A stretch of DNA of 64,000 bases, taken from contig NZ_BLZR01000001.1 of NCBI RefSeq assembly GCF_014193895.1, positions 3,844,001-3,908,000 on the forward strand, given 5' to 3'. This document shows positions 34,787-43,842 of this stretch, in pieces (positions within the stretch are counted from its first letter, which is position 1; the number at the start of each line of letters is the position of its first letter). The notes under the pieces are model-generated. The model searched no databases and had not been told where the DNA came from. It saw only the letters and a list, made by a program, of their open reading frames with translations. The translations under genes and the position numbers were made by a program. Source of the DNA: Clostridium fungisolvens. GTDB lineage: Bacteria > Bacillota > Clostridia > Clostridiales > Clostridiaceae.

Positions 34787-35884
34787 ATGGAAAATGAAGT
34801 TATTCGTGATAAACTCGCAGTTAGTACAGTTATGTTATTTGTATTTGGCAGTACCATGATACTTGGTGCTGCCGGAGAGGCAAAAAATAGCAGCTGGCTT
34901 GCTATTATAGTAGCAACTATTTTAGTGATACCTATACTGCTAGTGTATTGTAGACTTTTATACCTATTTCCTAAAAAAGATATATTTGATATATTTCTAT
35001 TGTTATATGGAAAGTATGTAGGTAAGTTTATTTGCATATTATATATATGGTACTTTTTTCACTTAGGAGCATTGGTTATTCGTAACTTCGCAGAATTTAT
35101 GAATACTCTAGCTTTTCCAGAAACACCGATGATAGTAACCATAATGTGTATATCATTATTATGCATATGGAGCTCAACTCATGGAGTAGAGGTAATGGCC
35201 AGAACTTCAAGAATCCTATTGACAATTTGCATAACCTTTGTTTTTATAATTGCAAGTTTGTCACTATCACAAATGAGACCTCATTATTTAAAACCTCTTT
35301 TTGGTGTAGAAATTACTGATTTCCTAAATGGTACCTTCTCAGCTTTTTCATTTCCCTTTGCTGAAGTAGTTGTTTTGACAGGGGTTTTCTCTTGCTTAGA
35401 AAAAAGAAATTCCTCTTATAAAGTACTCATTAAAGGCGTCGTAATTGCTTCAGCATATATTGTATATATATCAATGCGAAACATAATGATATTAGGTCCA
35501 AGTACATTAGGCCTCCTATACTTTCCTTCTTATGTTGCTATAAGTAGGATACATTTAGGAGAGTTCATCCAACGTATGGAGGTTTCAGTATCAATAGTTT
35601 TTGTAAGTGCAATATTCATAAAGGTTAGCTTTTGCCTAATAGCTACGAGTAACGGAATTAGTAAACTTTTTGGACTTAAGAATTATAAATCCTTAATAAT
35701 TCAAACCGGATTATTGATGAGTTATTTAGCCTATACTCTTTATGGCAGTACCATGGAAATGCAATATTGGGCAGTATCTATTTACAAATACTATGCGTTT
35801 CCTTTTCAAGTTATAATACCTGTTATTACTTTACTATTTGCACACTTTAAGATGAAAAAATCAAAGCAGGTTTCTTGTAACTAA
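34787..35884 (+). CDS. Germinant receptor B subunit (GerB family permease)
   Basis: 365 aa, about ten membrane helices, amino-acid-permease-like spore germination protein. Family marks: an N-terminal VIRDKLAVSTVMLFVFGSTMILGAAGEA, the RNFAEFMNTLAFPETP segment and FSFPFAEVVVLTGVF. Thought to bind the nutrient. Last gene of the operon, 18 bp after the small gene (AGGTGG site), followed at once by a very strong hairpin. Distinct in sequence from the three GerB proteins at 45-54 kb. Confidence 0.94.
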   Translation: MENEVIRDKLAVSTVMLFVFGSTMILGAAGEAKNSSWLAIIVATILVIPILLVYCRLLYLFPKKDIFDIFLLLYGKYVGKFICILYIWYFFHLGALVIRNFAEFMNTLAFPETPMIVTIMCISLLCIWSSTHGVEVMARTSRILLTICITFVFIIASLSLSQMRPHYLKPLFGVEITDFLNGTFSAFSFPFAEVVVLTGVFSCLEKRNSSYKVLIKGVVIASAYIVYISMRNIMILGPSTLGLLYFPSYVAISRIHLGEFIQRMEVSVSIVFVSAIFIKVSFCLIATSNGISKLFGLKNYKSLIIQTGLLMSYLAYTLYGSTMEMQYWAVSIYKYYAFPFQVIIPVITLLFAHFKMKKSKQVSCN

Positions 35885-35928
35885 TATAAAGTCAGCCTAG
35901 GAGAGTTGTTTCCTAGGCTGACTTTATA
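35885..35928 (+). terminator. Strong hairpin ending the + strand ger operon
   Basis: Perfect 18-bp stem (35885-35902 with 35911-35928, core AGTCAGCCTAGGA) with an 8-nt loop, directly after the gerB stop. The flanks are AT-rich but without a long U-run; the stem alone makes it the likely terminator. Confidence 0.75.
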
Positions 35929-36078
35929 TACTTAATTACATTTCTATTACTTAAATCTTTAATATTCTTTTGCATAATTAATTCATAAACAACTCAATCT
36001 CTTCTGATTATAATGAAGTTAAGAAATTAGAAGTTAAGTCCATAATCATACATTCAACTAGTAGAAAGCCTTAATTTT

Positions 36079-37158
36079 TTAGTATAAATATCCTTGAGCT
36101 TTTAAAAGTTCTGCAATCAATACTGCTCCACCAGCTGCACCTCTCAAAGTATTATGAGAAAGACAAACAAATTTATAATCGTACACCTTGTCTTCTCTAA
36201 GCCTTCCCATTGTTATTCCCATTCCGTTTTCAAAGTTTCTATCAAGCTTTGTTTGTGGTCTATCTGCTTCCTCAAAATATTTAAGAAACTTCTTAGGAGC
36301 ACTTGGAAGATCTTTTACTGATTCTGGTATATTAAAGTTTTCCCATAGCTTTATTATTTCTTCTTTGGAAGGCTTATTTTCGAAGCTTACAAACACCGCT
36401 GCTAAATGTCCATCAGTAACTGGTACTCTAATACATTGAGTGGTTATGATTGGTTCCTTAACATCTTCTATTTTATCTCCCTTGACTTCGCCCCATATTT
36501 TTAGTGGTTCATTTTCACTCTTTTCTTCTTCTCCACCTATATAAGGAATAACATTATCTAACATTTCTGGCCAATCTTCAAAATTCTTTCCTGCCCCTGA
36601 AATTGCTTGGTAGGTACATGCTAATATACTCTTAGGTTTGAATTCAGCCAAGGCACTTATTGCCGGTACATAGCTTTGAATTGAGCAGTTAGGCTTTACT
36701 GCTATAAATCCTTTTTTAGTTCCAAGTCTTTTTCTTTGGCTATTTATTATTTCTATATGATCTCCGTTAATTTCTGGGATAACCATAGGAACATCTTCAA
36801 CCATTCTGTTGGCTGAATTACATGAAACCACTGGAATCTCATGTTTTGCATATAATTCTTCAAGTTCCTTTGTTTTATCTTTATTAAGTGAAACAGCACA
36901 AAAAACAAAGTCTACCTCTTTAGATATTTCTTCTACAGATGCTCCATCCTTTATTACTATATTTTTTAACACTTCAGGAATAGGCTTTGCCATCTTCCAT
37001 CTATTCTTAACAGCTTCTTCATAAGTCAATCCAGCGGATCTTCCACTTGCTGCTATAACTTTAACTTCAAACCACGGATGATTGTCCAAAAGAATTGTCA
37101 ATCTTTGTCCTACCATTCCAGTTCCACCTATAAGTCCTACTCTTAATTTATCACTCAT
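36079..37158 (-). CDS. asd: Aspartate-semialdehyde dehydrogenase
   Basis: NADPH-dependent reductive dephosphorylation of aspartyl phosphate, step two of lysine/threonine/methionine synthesis. 359 aa. NADP loop VGLIGGTGMVGQRL, catalytic Cys in AVKPNCSIQSYVP, and substrate-site IRVPVTDGHLAAVF. The overall spacing resembles the archaeal/fungal type of ASADH rather than the E. coli type. ATG at 37158 has AGGAGTG before it; an upstream GTG at 37167 is less suited. Monocistronic, and divergent from a LysR regulator (about 300 bp between), which may control it. No dapA or lysC nearby. Confidence 0.92.
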   Translation of the reverse strand: MSDKLRVGLIGGTGMVGQRLTILLDNHPWFEVKVIAASGRSAGLTYEEAVKNRWKMAKPIPEVLKNIVIKDGASVEEISKEVDFVFCAVSLNKDKTKELEELYAKHEIPVVSCNSANRMVEDVPMVIPEINGDHIEIINSQRKRLGTKKGFIAVKPNCSIQSYVPAISALAEFKPKSILACTYQAISGAGKNFEDWPEMLDNVIPYIGGEEEKSENEPLKIWGEVKGDKIEDVKEPIITTQCIRVPVTDGHLAAVFVSFENKPSKEEIIKLWENFNIPESVKDLPSAPKKFLKYFEEADRPQTKLDRNFENGMGITMGRLREDKVYDYKFVCLSHNTLRGAAGGAVLIAELLKAQGYLY

Positions 37159-37455
37159 AACATCCACTCCTAATTCTGATTATCTTGTTTATTTATTTTA
37201 ACCATACAGTTTCATCTAAATATATGGTATCATGACCTTATGCATTAGTAAAATTGAAAGTTTTGATTGATATGTTCAATTTTTTTGATAATACCATATT
37301 ATATAATATATTTCATTTTTCATTATTATCTTATGTTTATTGTATAGATTGACAACTCTATAATTAAACTTATATTTTTGAATCTAACTCATTACTTGCA
37401 CAAACATTAATGGTTAACATTATTAATTTAGACACTGTTAAAGTACCTTATAAAT

Positions 37456-38355
37456 TTGAACGGAGATGATATTATTGACTTAAAACAGCTCAATTCCTTT
37501 ATTACCATATGTAAATTACAAAGCTTTACCCAAGCTGCTGATTCCTTAGGTTATGCTCAATCTACTATAACTACCCAAATTAAACTTTTAGAAAACGAGC
37601 TTGGTGTAAAACTTTTCGAAAGAATAGGAAAAAACATAACCTTAACACATCAAGGAAAAAAACTGCTGCCTTATGCCAAACAGATGCTTAAGCTTTCCTC
37701 AGAGATAAAAAATGTTTTAACCAGTGAAGATGTTCCAAGCGGAGTACTAACTATAGGTGCTGCAGAGTCTCTATGCGTACTAAGGCTTCCAGAAATATTA
37801 AAGGAATACAGAAAACTTTATCCTAATGTGGAAGTATCCATGAAATTTGGCAACTGCACCGACTTTAGACATTTTCTTCGTGACAACTTTATTGATGTTG
37901 CTTTTTCTTTAGGAACTAGGATAGAAGCCAATGATTTTGTAACTGAAATATCCTTTGATGAGCCAATGCTTCTTTTAACAGCACCTGGACATCCTCTATT
38001 AGAAAAGAAAGAAATCTTACCTGAAGATATTGCAAAAGAATCTCTAATATTAACAGAACTTGGCTGTAGTTATAGAGCTGTGTTTGAAAATATTCTAAAC
38101 AGCCATAATCTAAAAGCGAATGTAGTTTTAGAAACTGGAAGTGTTCAAGCTATAAAACAGTTTACTATGAGTGGATTAGGAATAACACTTTTACCTAAGG
38201 TGGCTGTAGAGGAAGAATTAAATCAAGGAAGATTAGTTCCATTAAATTGGGCAGGTCCTGATTTTGGTATAGTATCTCAGGTACTTTATCACAAAGATAA
38301 ATGGCTCTCCCCTGCTTTAAAAGCTTTCTTGAAATTGTCAAAGGAAATGATGTAG
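37456..38355 (+). CDS. LysR-family transcriptional regulator
   Basis: About 299 aa. N-terminal winged helix-turn-helix LDLKQLNSF...FTQAADSLGYAQSTITTQIKLLENELGVKLFERIG, then the periplasmic-binding-like effector domain from about residue 95 (VLTIGAAESLCVLRLPEIL). The best ribosome-binding site (GGAGAT at 37462) points to an AUU codon at 37474, directly before Asp-Leu-Lys-Gln, where LysR proteins normally begin; a TTG at 37456 is the only conventional choice but has no such site. Divergent from asd, so asd is a candidate target. The inducer is not known. Confidence 0.9.
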   Translation: MNGDDIIDLKQLNSFITICKLQSFTQAADSLGYAQSTITTQIKLLENELGVKLFERIGKNITLTHQGKKLLPYAKQMLKLSSEIKNVLTSEDVPSGVLTIGAAESLCVLRLPEILKEYRKLYPNVEVSMKFGNCTDFRHFLRDNFIDVAFSLGTRIEANDFVTEISFDEPMLLLTAPGHPLLEKKEILPEDIAKESLILTELGCSYRAVFENILNSHNLKANVVLETGSVQAIKQFTMSGLGITLLPKVAVEEELNQGRLVPLNWAGPDFGIVSQVLYHKDKWLSPALKAFLKLSKEMM

Positions 38356-38602
38356 CATAAATAGGTTCATACATTATTATTATATTAAGCTAATACTAAA
38401 AACACCAAATGAGTAAGCCTATATTAGCACACCAAACTTCAGAGAAATAAATAGTTAATATCCTGTTTCTCAAGTTTTTCAAATAAAAACCTGTAAAACA
38501 TTAGCTCTATTTAATAAAGTAAATTTAATAGCTATATTGACTACTAACGGCAACATAACTGTCAATTTTGATTGTATTTGAAACTAGATTATCTATTCCG
38601 CT
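38356..38602. other. Intergenic sequence without gene
   Basis: AT-rich, ending in ATCTATTCCGCTGAACTAA. A related string, ATCTATTGGTCTGAACAGA, precedes the partial repeat at 21.6 kb, so the repeat family may extend into this flank. Confidence 0.3.
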
Positions 38603-38703
38603 GAACTAATAAACTACTTCAGTCATTAAACTCCAAATAAAGATTTCGATGGTTCTACGAATCTCTATTTGGATAAATTGCAATATGAAGTAGTTTATCT
38701 ATA
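38603..38703 (+). repeat. A-like palindromic repeat upstream of the transposase-like gene
   Basis: Arms AATAAACTACTTC and GAAGTAGTTTATC, inner pair CCAAATAAAGATT / AATCTCTATTTGG. Same outer ends as family A with a different interior; partial copy at 21615-21695. Confidence 0.6.
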
Positions 38704-38834
38704 AGATCCTATGCTATATTAAAACTATGCTAATATGTATAAAATAAATGTTGATTATGATTAGCACCTTAGTAAAATGGCAAGTATTTAGATAATAACT
38801 ACTATTTAAATATTCCTTTTATGAGGTGCTTTAA

Positions 38835-39791
38835 TTGATAAAACAACGTAAGAAACTAAAAAAAACAGGTCTATTTACAAATCAAATCTCTAAAAAAGAT
38901 TTCTACAAAACAAGATCAGTAAATTATTGTCCTGCATGTGGTTCAGAAAACCATGTTAAATATGGATTTTATAACGGAATACAAAGATATATATGCAAAG
39001 ATTGTAAGAGAACATTTTCAAGAACAACTAACTCATTATGGAGTTATTCAAAAAAAGATGCGAGTACATGGATAAAATTTATTGATTTATTCGTGGAAAC
39101 AAAATCTTTGAGGTTTTGTGCAAAAAAGCTAGGTATAAGCCTGGTAACAGCCTTCTATTGGAGGCATAAAATACTACACAGTCTAACATTAGATGCTGCT
39201 AAACTTAAAAACTTAAAAGGAACAATTCATATAGGAACAGCCTCTGTCAAAGAAAACTTCAAAGGTTCTAGAAATTTAGAAAACAACATTAAAGAGTCCT
39301 ACTTAAGTGAGAATTTGAATTCGAAAGATAAATCTAGCTCAAGAGATACTATTGGGATTGTTGCAGCAACTGGATCAGATAACTATATGTTTGCCAAACC
39401 AGTCTTTAAAAACAGATGTAATATGCGTACTTTCAATGAAAAAGTATATACAGAAATAGCTAAAGACTCGTATATAATAGCATATCAAAATTCTTATTTG
39501 AAAGCCCTCGCAAGAAAGCATAATAAGTTTAAAAAATTATACAATAAAGCTCAAATACACCAAGAACCCGTTGACGTAAGAATAAAATATTTCAGACCAA
39601 ATCTCAGATCCTTACTTTGTACCTTTCACGGGGTAGCTACAAAATATCTACAAAGATATCTTCGCTACTTTATACTTCTGAATATAGATGAAAACTCAAA
39701 TTATAGGAATATTTTATATAATTATTCGTTAGCAAAGAACAACTTCATTAACACTGATAGGATTAGGTTGATCAACAGCTACATATATTAA
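38835..39791 (+). CDS. Transposase-derived protein, IS1595/ISXO2-like, catalytic residues lost
   Basis: 318 aa from a TTG with GAGGTG 6-7 nt upstream. N-terminal zinc ribbon (CPACGSENHVKYGFYNG, CKDCKRTFSRTT) and a helix-turn-helix (FCAKKLGISLVTAFYWRHKIL) as in IS1595-family transposases, and the C-terminal FHGVATKYLQRYLRYF block of the same family. In active relatives the catalytic core reads E-x-DE-(T/A)-F-F, C-T-D and H-x-N-x-F-H; the aligned places here read HIGTAS, IAYQN and YFRPN, so the acidic triad is gone while the frame is intact. It is either a decayed copy or a repurposed DNA-binding protein. Only one possible end sequence (AGATGCACAAGTTCGGACAG, just downstream) was found. Confidence 0.75.
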   Translation: MIKQRKKLKKTGLFTNQISKKDFYKTRSVNYCPACGSENHVKYGFYNGIQRYICKDCKRTFSRTTNSLWSYSKKDASTWIKFIDLFVETKSLRFCAKKLGISLVTAFYWRHKILHSLTLDAAKLKNLKGTIHIGTASVKENFKGSRNLENNIKESYLSENLNSKDKSSSRDTIGIVAATGSDNYMFAKPVFKNRCNMRTFNEKVYTEIAKDSYIIAYQNSYLKALARKHNKFKKLYNKAQIHQEPVDVRIKYFRPNLRSLLCTFHGVATKYLQRYLRYFILLNIDENSNYRNILYNYSLAKNNFINTDRIRLINSYIY

Positions 39792-40107
39792 TTTTTATAT
39801 CCAATATTTTGATTATAATGGTTTTAAAGATGCACAAGTTCGGACAGAACCACATTTTCAAAAGCCTGCTACTCACCATAGATCAATATTAGATATATAA
39901 GTTCTAATAAGTTTTATCGGTAAAAGTATTGAAATAAGTATACTTTAATTAAATTGATTGATTAATCAATTTAACTAGAATATATATTATAAACATTGCA
40001 CAATAAGCTTAAAAGCTTGTCCTAATTATCAACATTACTTTAATACATTTTCATAGTATATCTTCATACTTATACCATACAAATACTCATATCAAAAACT
40101 TTGTAAA
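39792..40107. other. Intergenic region after the transposase-like gene
   Basis: No gene. Contains GATGCACAAGTTCGGACAGA near 39830, which resembles an IS1595-type terminal repeat. No matching inverted copy is seen upstream of the gene. Confidence 0.35.
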
Positions 40108-40168
40108 AAAAATATATAAAGATAAATACCTTCAAACCCATTATAAAAATGTTTTTAAAGGTATTTAT
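40108..40168 (-). terminator. Terminator of the thiamin operon
   Basis: ATAAATACCTT (40122-40132) pairs with AAGGTATTTAT (40158-40168). The minus-strand tail is TTTATATATTTTTTTT. It is 6 bp past the stop of the last thi gene. Confidence 0.65.
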
Positions 40169-40173
40169 AAAGT

Positions 40174-40917
40174 CTATAAATCTAACTTATGTTTTAAACT
40201 ACATATATAATTTTCTGGATCTTTGCTTTTCATTACAGATGACATTACAGCAGCACCATAAGCACCACACTTCATTGTATCCCTAATGTTATTTTCACTT
40301 ATTCCACCTATAGCTATAACAGGTATTCTTATACTTTCACAAATCTTGCTTAAGAAATCTAAGCCTCTTCCTTTGAAACCTTCCTTACAAGAGGTTTCAA
40401 ATATATGACCAGCTATTAAATAGCTGGCACCATTTTCCTCTGCTAATTTAGCTTCTTCAAGAGAATGTACTGAAACGCCTAAAAGCCCATCAAACTTTTC
40501 TTCAAAATTCATAAAATCATTAAAGCTTAAATGTACTCCGTCGGCACCAATAGCTTTTGCTACTTTATAGTTTCCGTTAATTATAAATAATGCGTTACTG
40601 TTACTTAACTTTTCCTTTACTTTAATTGCAAGTTCCTTGAGACAACAAGTTTCTAAGTCTTTTTCACGTAGTATTATTGCTGTTGCTCCTCCTTTTACAC
40701 TACTTTCAGCTATTTCTTGAAGAGTTCCCTCTTTAATCAATTTTCTATTAGTAACTACATAAATTCCTTTGGTTATAACTGTTTTTATATTAATGATTCC
40801 ACCTTCAGAAATTACGCTTACATTTTTATCTGTATCCTTTAGTATATCTTTATTTATAACCTCAAGCATATCTTCATCAATATTTTTATTAACATTTTTG
40901 ACTAAATCTTTCTTCAT
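40174..40917 (-). CDS. TenI/ThiE-family protein (thiazole tautomerase or thiamin-phosphate synthase)
   Basis: 247 aa. Residues 1 to about 48 are a Lys/Asn/Asp-rich extension not seen in most relatives; the TIM-barrel starts at KGIYVVTNRKLI. ILREKDL and AIGADGVHLSF are shared by ThiE and TenI. The strand that in ThiE carries PGP(I/V)FPTSTK reads AGHIFETSCKEGFKGRGLDFL here, which is the TenI pattern (GHVFET-CK in B. subtilis TenI). I therefore lean to TenI, the thiazole tautomerase that aromatises the ThiG product, although automatic annotation is likely to say ThiE. Last gene of the thi operon, 4 bp after thiH. Confidence 0.85.
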   Translation of the reverse strand: MKKDLVKNVNKNIDEDMLEVINKDILKDTDKNVSVISEGGIINIKTVITKGIYVVTNRKLIKEGTLQEIAESSVKGGATAIILREKDLETCCLKELAIKVKEKLSNSNALFIINGNYKVAKAIGADGVHLSFNDFMNFEEKFDGLLGVSVHSLEEAKLAEENGASYLIAGHIFETSCKEGFKGRGLDFLSKICESIRIPVIAIGGISENNIRDTMKCGAYGAAVMSSVMKSKDPENYICSLKHKLDL

Positions 40918-40921
40918 TGAT

Positions 40922-42025
40922 TTATTCCCAATCCTTCAAAACAGCGCAATAACCTTTTGATGAAAGCATACTCTTTATCTCTTCTACGGTTCTTGTGTCA
41001 GAGATTTCAAATTGCCCATCACCTTTGTTTTCCTTCTCCTTGGTATGTCCACCTATTTCTGTGGACACTCCAGCAGACATCTTTGTAACCCCTAGTGGAA
41101 TAAGATTATCTCTAAACTCTGCACTTTCTCTAGTTGTCATATTTATACCAGCCCTAGGAAGAAAAAGCTTAGATGCAAGCATTATCTGAACTAAATTTCT
41201 ATCACTAATCTCGTGCAAATCAGTAAAACTTCCTGCATGAGGTCTTATTCTTGGAATAGATATATTCATCTCCATATGAGGAAAATTATCTTCAATATAT
41301 TTTGCGTGTAACCCTGAAAGATAAGCTTCCTTTCTCCAGTCAGTAAGTCCGTATAGAGCACCAACTCCAATCCCTCTTATGCCTGCGGTGCAAGCCCTCT
41401 CTGGTGTTTCTAGTCTAAATCTATAATCTTTTTTAGGTCCTCCAAGATGTATCTTGTCATAAACCTCCATATTATAAGTTTCTTGATATATAGTAAGTGC
41501 ATCAACTCCAGCTTCTACAAGCTCTTTATACTCCTCTTCTTCTAAAGGATATATTTCGATTGCTATTGAGTTAAAATACTTTTTCATTATCTTAACAGCA
41601 TCCTTTATGTAAGATACTGGGCTATGAAATCTAGACTCACCAGTAAGAAGAATAACATGCCTAAGTCCACTTTCATATATAATCTTGCATTCCTTCTCAA
41701 TTTCATCCATAGTAAGCTTTTGTCTATTTATATTGTTATCTAAGTTATAGCTACAGTAAGCACACCTATTAACACAGTAGTTTGAAATATATAGTGGAGT
41801 ATACAAAACTACAGCTTTTCCAAAATTGCTCATAGTTAAATTATGTGCTTTTTGTGCCATTGGCTCTAAAAACTTTTCTGCTACTGGTGATAGCAAGCAT
41901 AAAAAATCTTCTTTACTTATCCTATCTTTTTTAAGTATACTCCTGATTCTATCTTCTGTTATACCATTAAGAAGGCTCTCAAAATTATAATCCTGAACTT
42001 CTTTAGCTATGTCATAAAAACTCAT
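40922..42025 (-). CDS. thiH: 2-iminoacetate synthase (tyrosine lyase)
   Basis: Radical-SAM enzyme that cleaves tyrosine to dehydroglycine and p-cresol for thiazole formation in anaerobes. 367 aa. The Fe-S/SAM motif CVNRCAYCSY (Cx3CxxC) lies near residue 83. LTGESRFHSPVSYIKDAV and ISIPRIRPHAGSF are conserved in ThiH. Its presence in place of the oxygen-dependent ThiO agrees with an anaerobe. 12 bp downstream of thiG, same operon. Confidence 0.95.
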   Translation of the reverse strand: MSFYDIAKEVQDYNFESLLNGITEDRIRSILKKDRISKEDFLCLLSPVAEKFLEPMAQKAHNLTMSNFGKAVVLYTPLYISNYCVNRCAYCSYNLDNNINRQKLTMDEIEKECKIIYESGLRHVILLTGESRFHSPVSYIKDAVKIMKKYFNSIAIEIYPLEEEEYKELVEAGVDALTIYQETYNMEVYDKIHLGGPKKDYRFRLETPERACTAGIRGIGVGALYGLTDWRKEAYLSGLHAKYIEDNFPHMEMNISIPRIRPHAGSFTDLHEISDRNLVQIMLASKLFLPRAGINMTTRESAEFRDNLIPLGVTKMSAGVSTEIGGHTKEKENKGDGQFEISDTRTVEEIKSMLSSKGYCAVLKDWE

Positions 42026-42037
42026 TTATTTCACTTC

Positions 42038-42802
42038 CTATCTTAAAAATCCAGTCAATGGCGATGATGCTTCAGCCATAGATTTCTCAACACCTAGTTT
42101 AGCTAAATATCCTTTTCTTCCACCTTCAACTGCAAGTTTAAAAGCTTCAGCCATAAGTACCGGATCTCCGGCTGTAGCAAGTGCAGTATTTATAAGTACA
42201 GCCTCAGCTCCCATTTCCATAGCTTCTGCTGCATCTGATGGCTTACCTATCCCTGCATCCACTATGATTGGAACCTTTATTTCATCTATAAGTATTTGTA
42301 TCATTTCCTTTGTCCTAATTCCTCTGTTACTTCCAATAGGTGCTCCAAGAGGCATTACAGCAGCTGCTCCTGCACTTACCATTCTTTTAGCATCCATGAT
42401 ATCTGGATTCATGTACGGAAGAACTATAAAACCTTCTTCCGCTAATACCTCTGTTGCCTTTATAGTTTCATAATTATCTGGGAGTAAGTATTTATTATCT
42501 GACATAATCTCTATCTTTACCCAGTTACCACAGCCTGCAGCTTTTGCTATTTTTGCAAGTCTTATAGCTTCTTCAGCATTTCTTGCGCCAGAAGTATTTG
42601 GCATTATAACACAATTGCTTATATAATTTAATATATTTTCTTCTTCATCACTAAAATTAACTCTACGTAAAGCTGCAGTAACAACTTGAGTTCCGCTAGC
42701 TCTTATTATATCTGGAATTATTCTATTTGAACCATACTTTCCAGTACCTACAAAAAGTCTACTTTTAAGTTCTACTCCACCGATATTTAATAAATCTCCC
42801 AT
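42038..42802 (-). CDS. thiG: Thiazole synthase
   Basis: 254-aa TIM-barrel that condenses DXP, dehydroglycine and the sulfur of ThiS thiocarboxylate to the thiazole phosphate. The Schiff-base Lys is in NWVKIEIMSDN (about residue 96). GTGKYGSN near the start and VDAGIGKPSDAAEAMEMGADAVLINTA-like phosphate-binding end (with E for D) are intact. Stop and start overlap thiF by one base, so translation is likely coupled. Paired with ThiS and ThiH in the same operon. Confidence 0.95.
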   Translation of the reverse strand: MGDLLNIGGVELKSRLFVGTGKYGSNRIIPDIIRASGTQVVTAALRRVNFSDEEENILNYISNCVIMPNTSGARNAEEAIRLAKIAKAAGCGNWVKIEIMSDNKYLLPDNYETIKATEVLAEEGFIVLPYMNPDIMDAKRMVSAGAAAVMPLGAPIGSNRGIRTKEMIQILIDEIKVPIIVDAGIGKPSDAAEAMEMGAEAVLINTALATAGDPVLMAEAFKLAVEGGRKGYLAKLGVEKSMAEASSPLTGFLR

Positions 42803-43605
42803 TATATTTCCTCCCCTAAAATAATTCTTACTGCTGCATTTGCTTCATGATTAGCTGCAACTGCAACTCTTGAAGCCATAAGCCCACAGCCTATTGCCGC
42901 TTCTGTTTCCATATCTCCAACCATATAAAGATTGTCCTTTAGCTTTCTAGTTATAATAGAATTACTGCTGTAAAAGCCCGAAACACCAGAAGCAGCTATT
43001 ATTTTCTTATCTTTCATACCACTTAAAACAGTTCTTACCAAAGTTGCTTTTGCTGAAGGATCATCAAAAGCCTCGATTATTATATCAACATCTTGAAAAA
43101 TATCTTCAATATTACTTTCATCAAGCCTAATATCTTTTATTTCAACATCTACGAAAGGATTACAATCATTTATTATATCTTTCATAGCTTCTGTTTTCTT
43201 CATACCAATATGTCTTACAAAATAATACTGCCTATTCAAATTACTAGGTTCAACTATGTCAAAATCAATGAGCAAAAGCTTTCCTATACCCATCCTTGCT
43301 AAGGCTACTGCCGCATTGGACCCAAGACCTCCAAGCCCGGCAATACCAACCTTAGCTTTTTTAAGTTTCTCATGAACAAAGGGGGTATGCCTCGCTACCA
43401 TAAGAGCCTCCAGCTCTTCCTTAGAAGGCATCTCTCCTCTTTTTATTAAAACAATCTTATCTAGTGCCTTAACCTTTATATCTTGCTTTAATGGAAAGGA
43501 GTTATATATTAGTATATCTGCATCTGCCTTAAAATCTTCTCTTATAGAGTAAGCTGTACTATCATCTGCTACTTCCCTTAGAACCTCATTTACATATATT
43601 CTCAA
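42802..43605 (-). CDS. thiF: ThiS adenylyltransferase with N-terminal ThiS-like domain
   Basis: 267 aa. Residues 1 to about 58 form a ubiquitin-like, ThiS-resembling segment (MRIYVNEVLREVADDST...KALDKIVLIKRG) without a terminal Gly-Gly, so it cannot be activated itself. The rest is an E1-type adenylation domain: AGLGGLGSNAAVALARMG (ATP loop), LIDFDIVEPSNLNRQYY with the Arg/Gln pair and AFDDPSAKAT. The zinc CxxC pairs seen in MoeB are absent. A Cys in AIGCGLMAS could be the sulfur-transfer residue. One base after thiS. Confidence 0.92.
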   Translation of the reverse strand: MRIYVNEVLREVADDSTAYSIREDFKADADILIYNSFPLKQDIKVKALDKIVLIKRGEMPSKEELEALMVARHTPFVHEKLKKAKVGIAGLGGLGSNAAVALARMGIGKLLLIDFDIVEPSNLNRQYYFVRHIGMKKTEAMKDIINDCNPFVDVEIKDIRLDESNIEDIFQDVDIIIEAFDDPSAKATLVRTVLSGMKDKKIIAASGVSGFYSSNSIITRKLKDNLYMVGDMETEAAIGCGLMASRVAVAANHEANAAVRIILGEEI

Positions 43606-43606
43606 T

Positions 43607-43801
43607 TTAGCCTCCTCCTACAAATCTTATTAATTCTACTTCTGAATCAGATCTTAACTTTTTAATCGAGTATTCATTCTTATCAATAATTATTCTATCT
43701 ACTTCTACAACAACTTTATCTGAATTTATCTTTAGTTCTTCTAAAAGTTCTTCTACTGTTATGTTCTCTCTGAACTCTTTCTTTTCTCCATTTAATAGCA
43801 T
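43607..43801 (-). CDS. thiS: Sulfur carrier protein ThiS
   Basis: 64-aa beta-grasp protein ending in Gly-Gly-Gly (IRFVGGG); the final glycine is adenylated by ThiF and turned into a thiocarboxylate that gives its sulfur to ThiG. The conserved LLEELKI and VVVEVDRIIID of ThiS are visible. Lies 41 bp after thiC and 1 bp before thiF. Confidence 0.92.
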   Translation of the reverse strand: MLLNGEKKEFRENITVEELLEELKINSDKVVVEVDRIIIDKNEYSIKKLRSDSEVELIRFVGGG

Positions 43802-43842
43802 CTATTACAACTCCAAATATAAATTCTTTATTTTAAAATCTT

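Noticed and set aside
38835..39791. Active insertion sequence
   Set aside because: Catalytic positions are lost and no matched terminal inverted repeats or target duplication were found around the gene.
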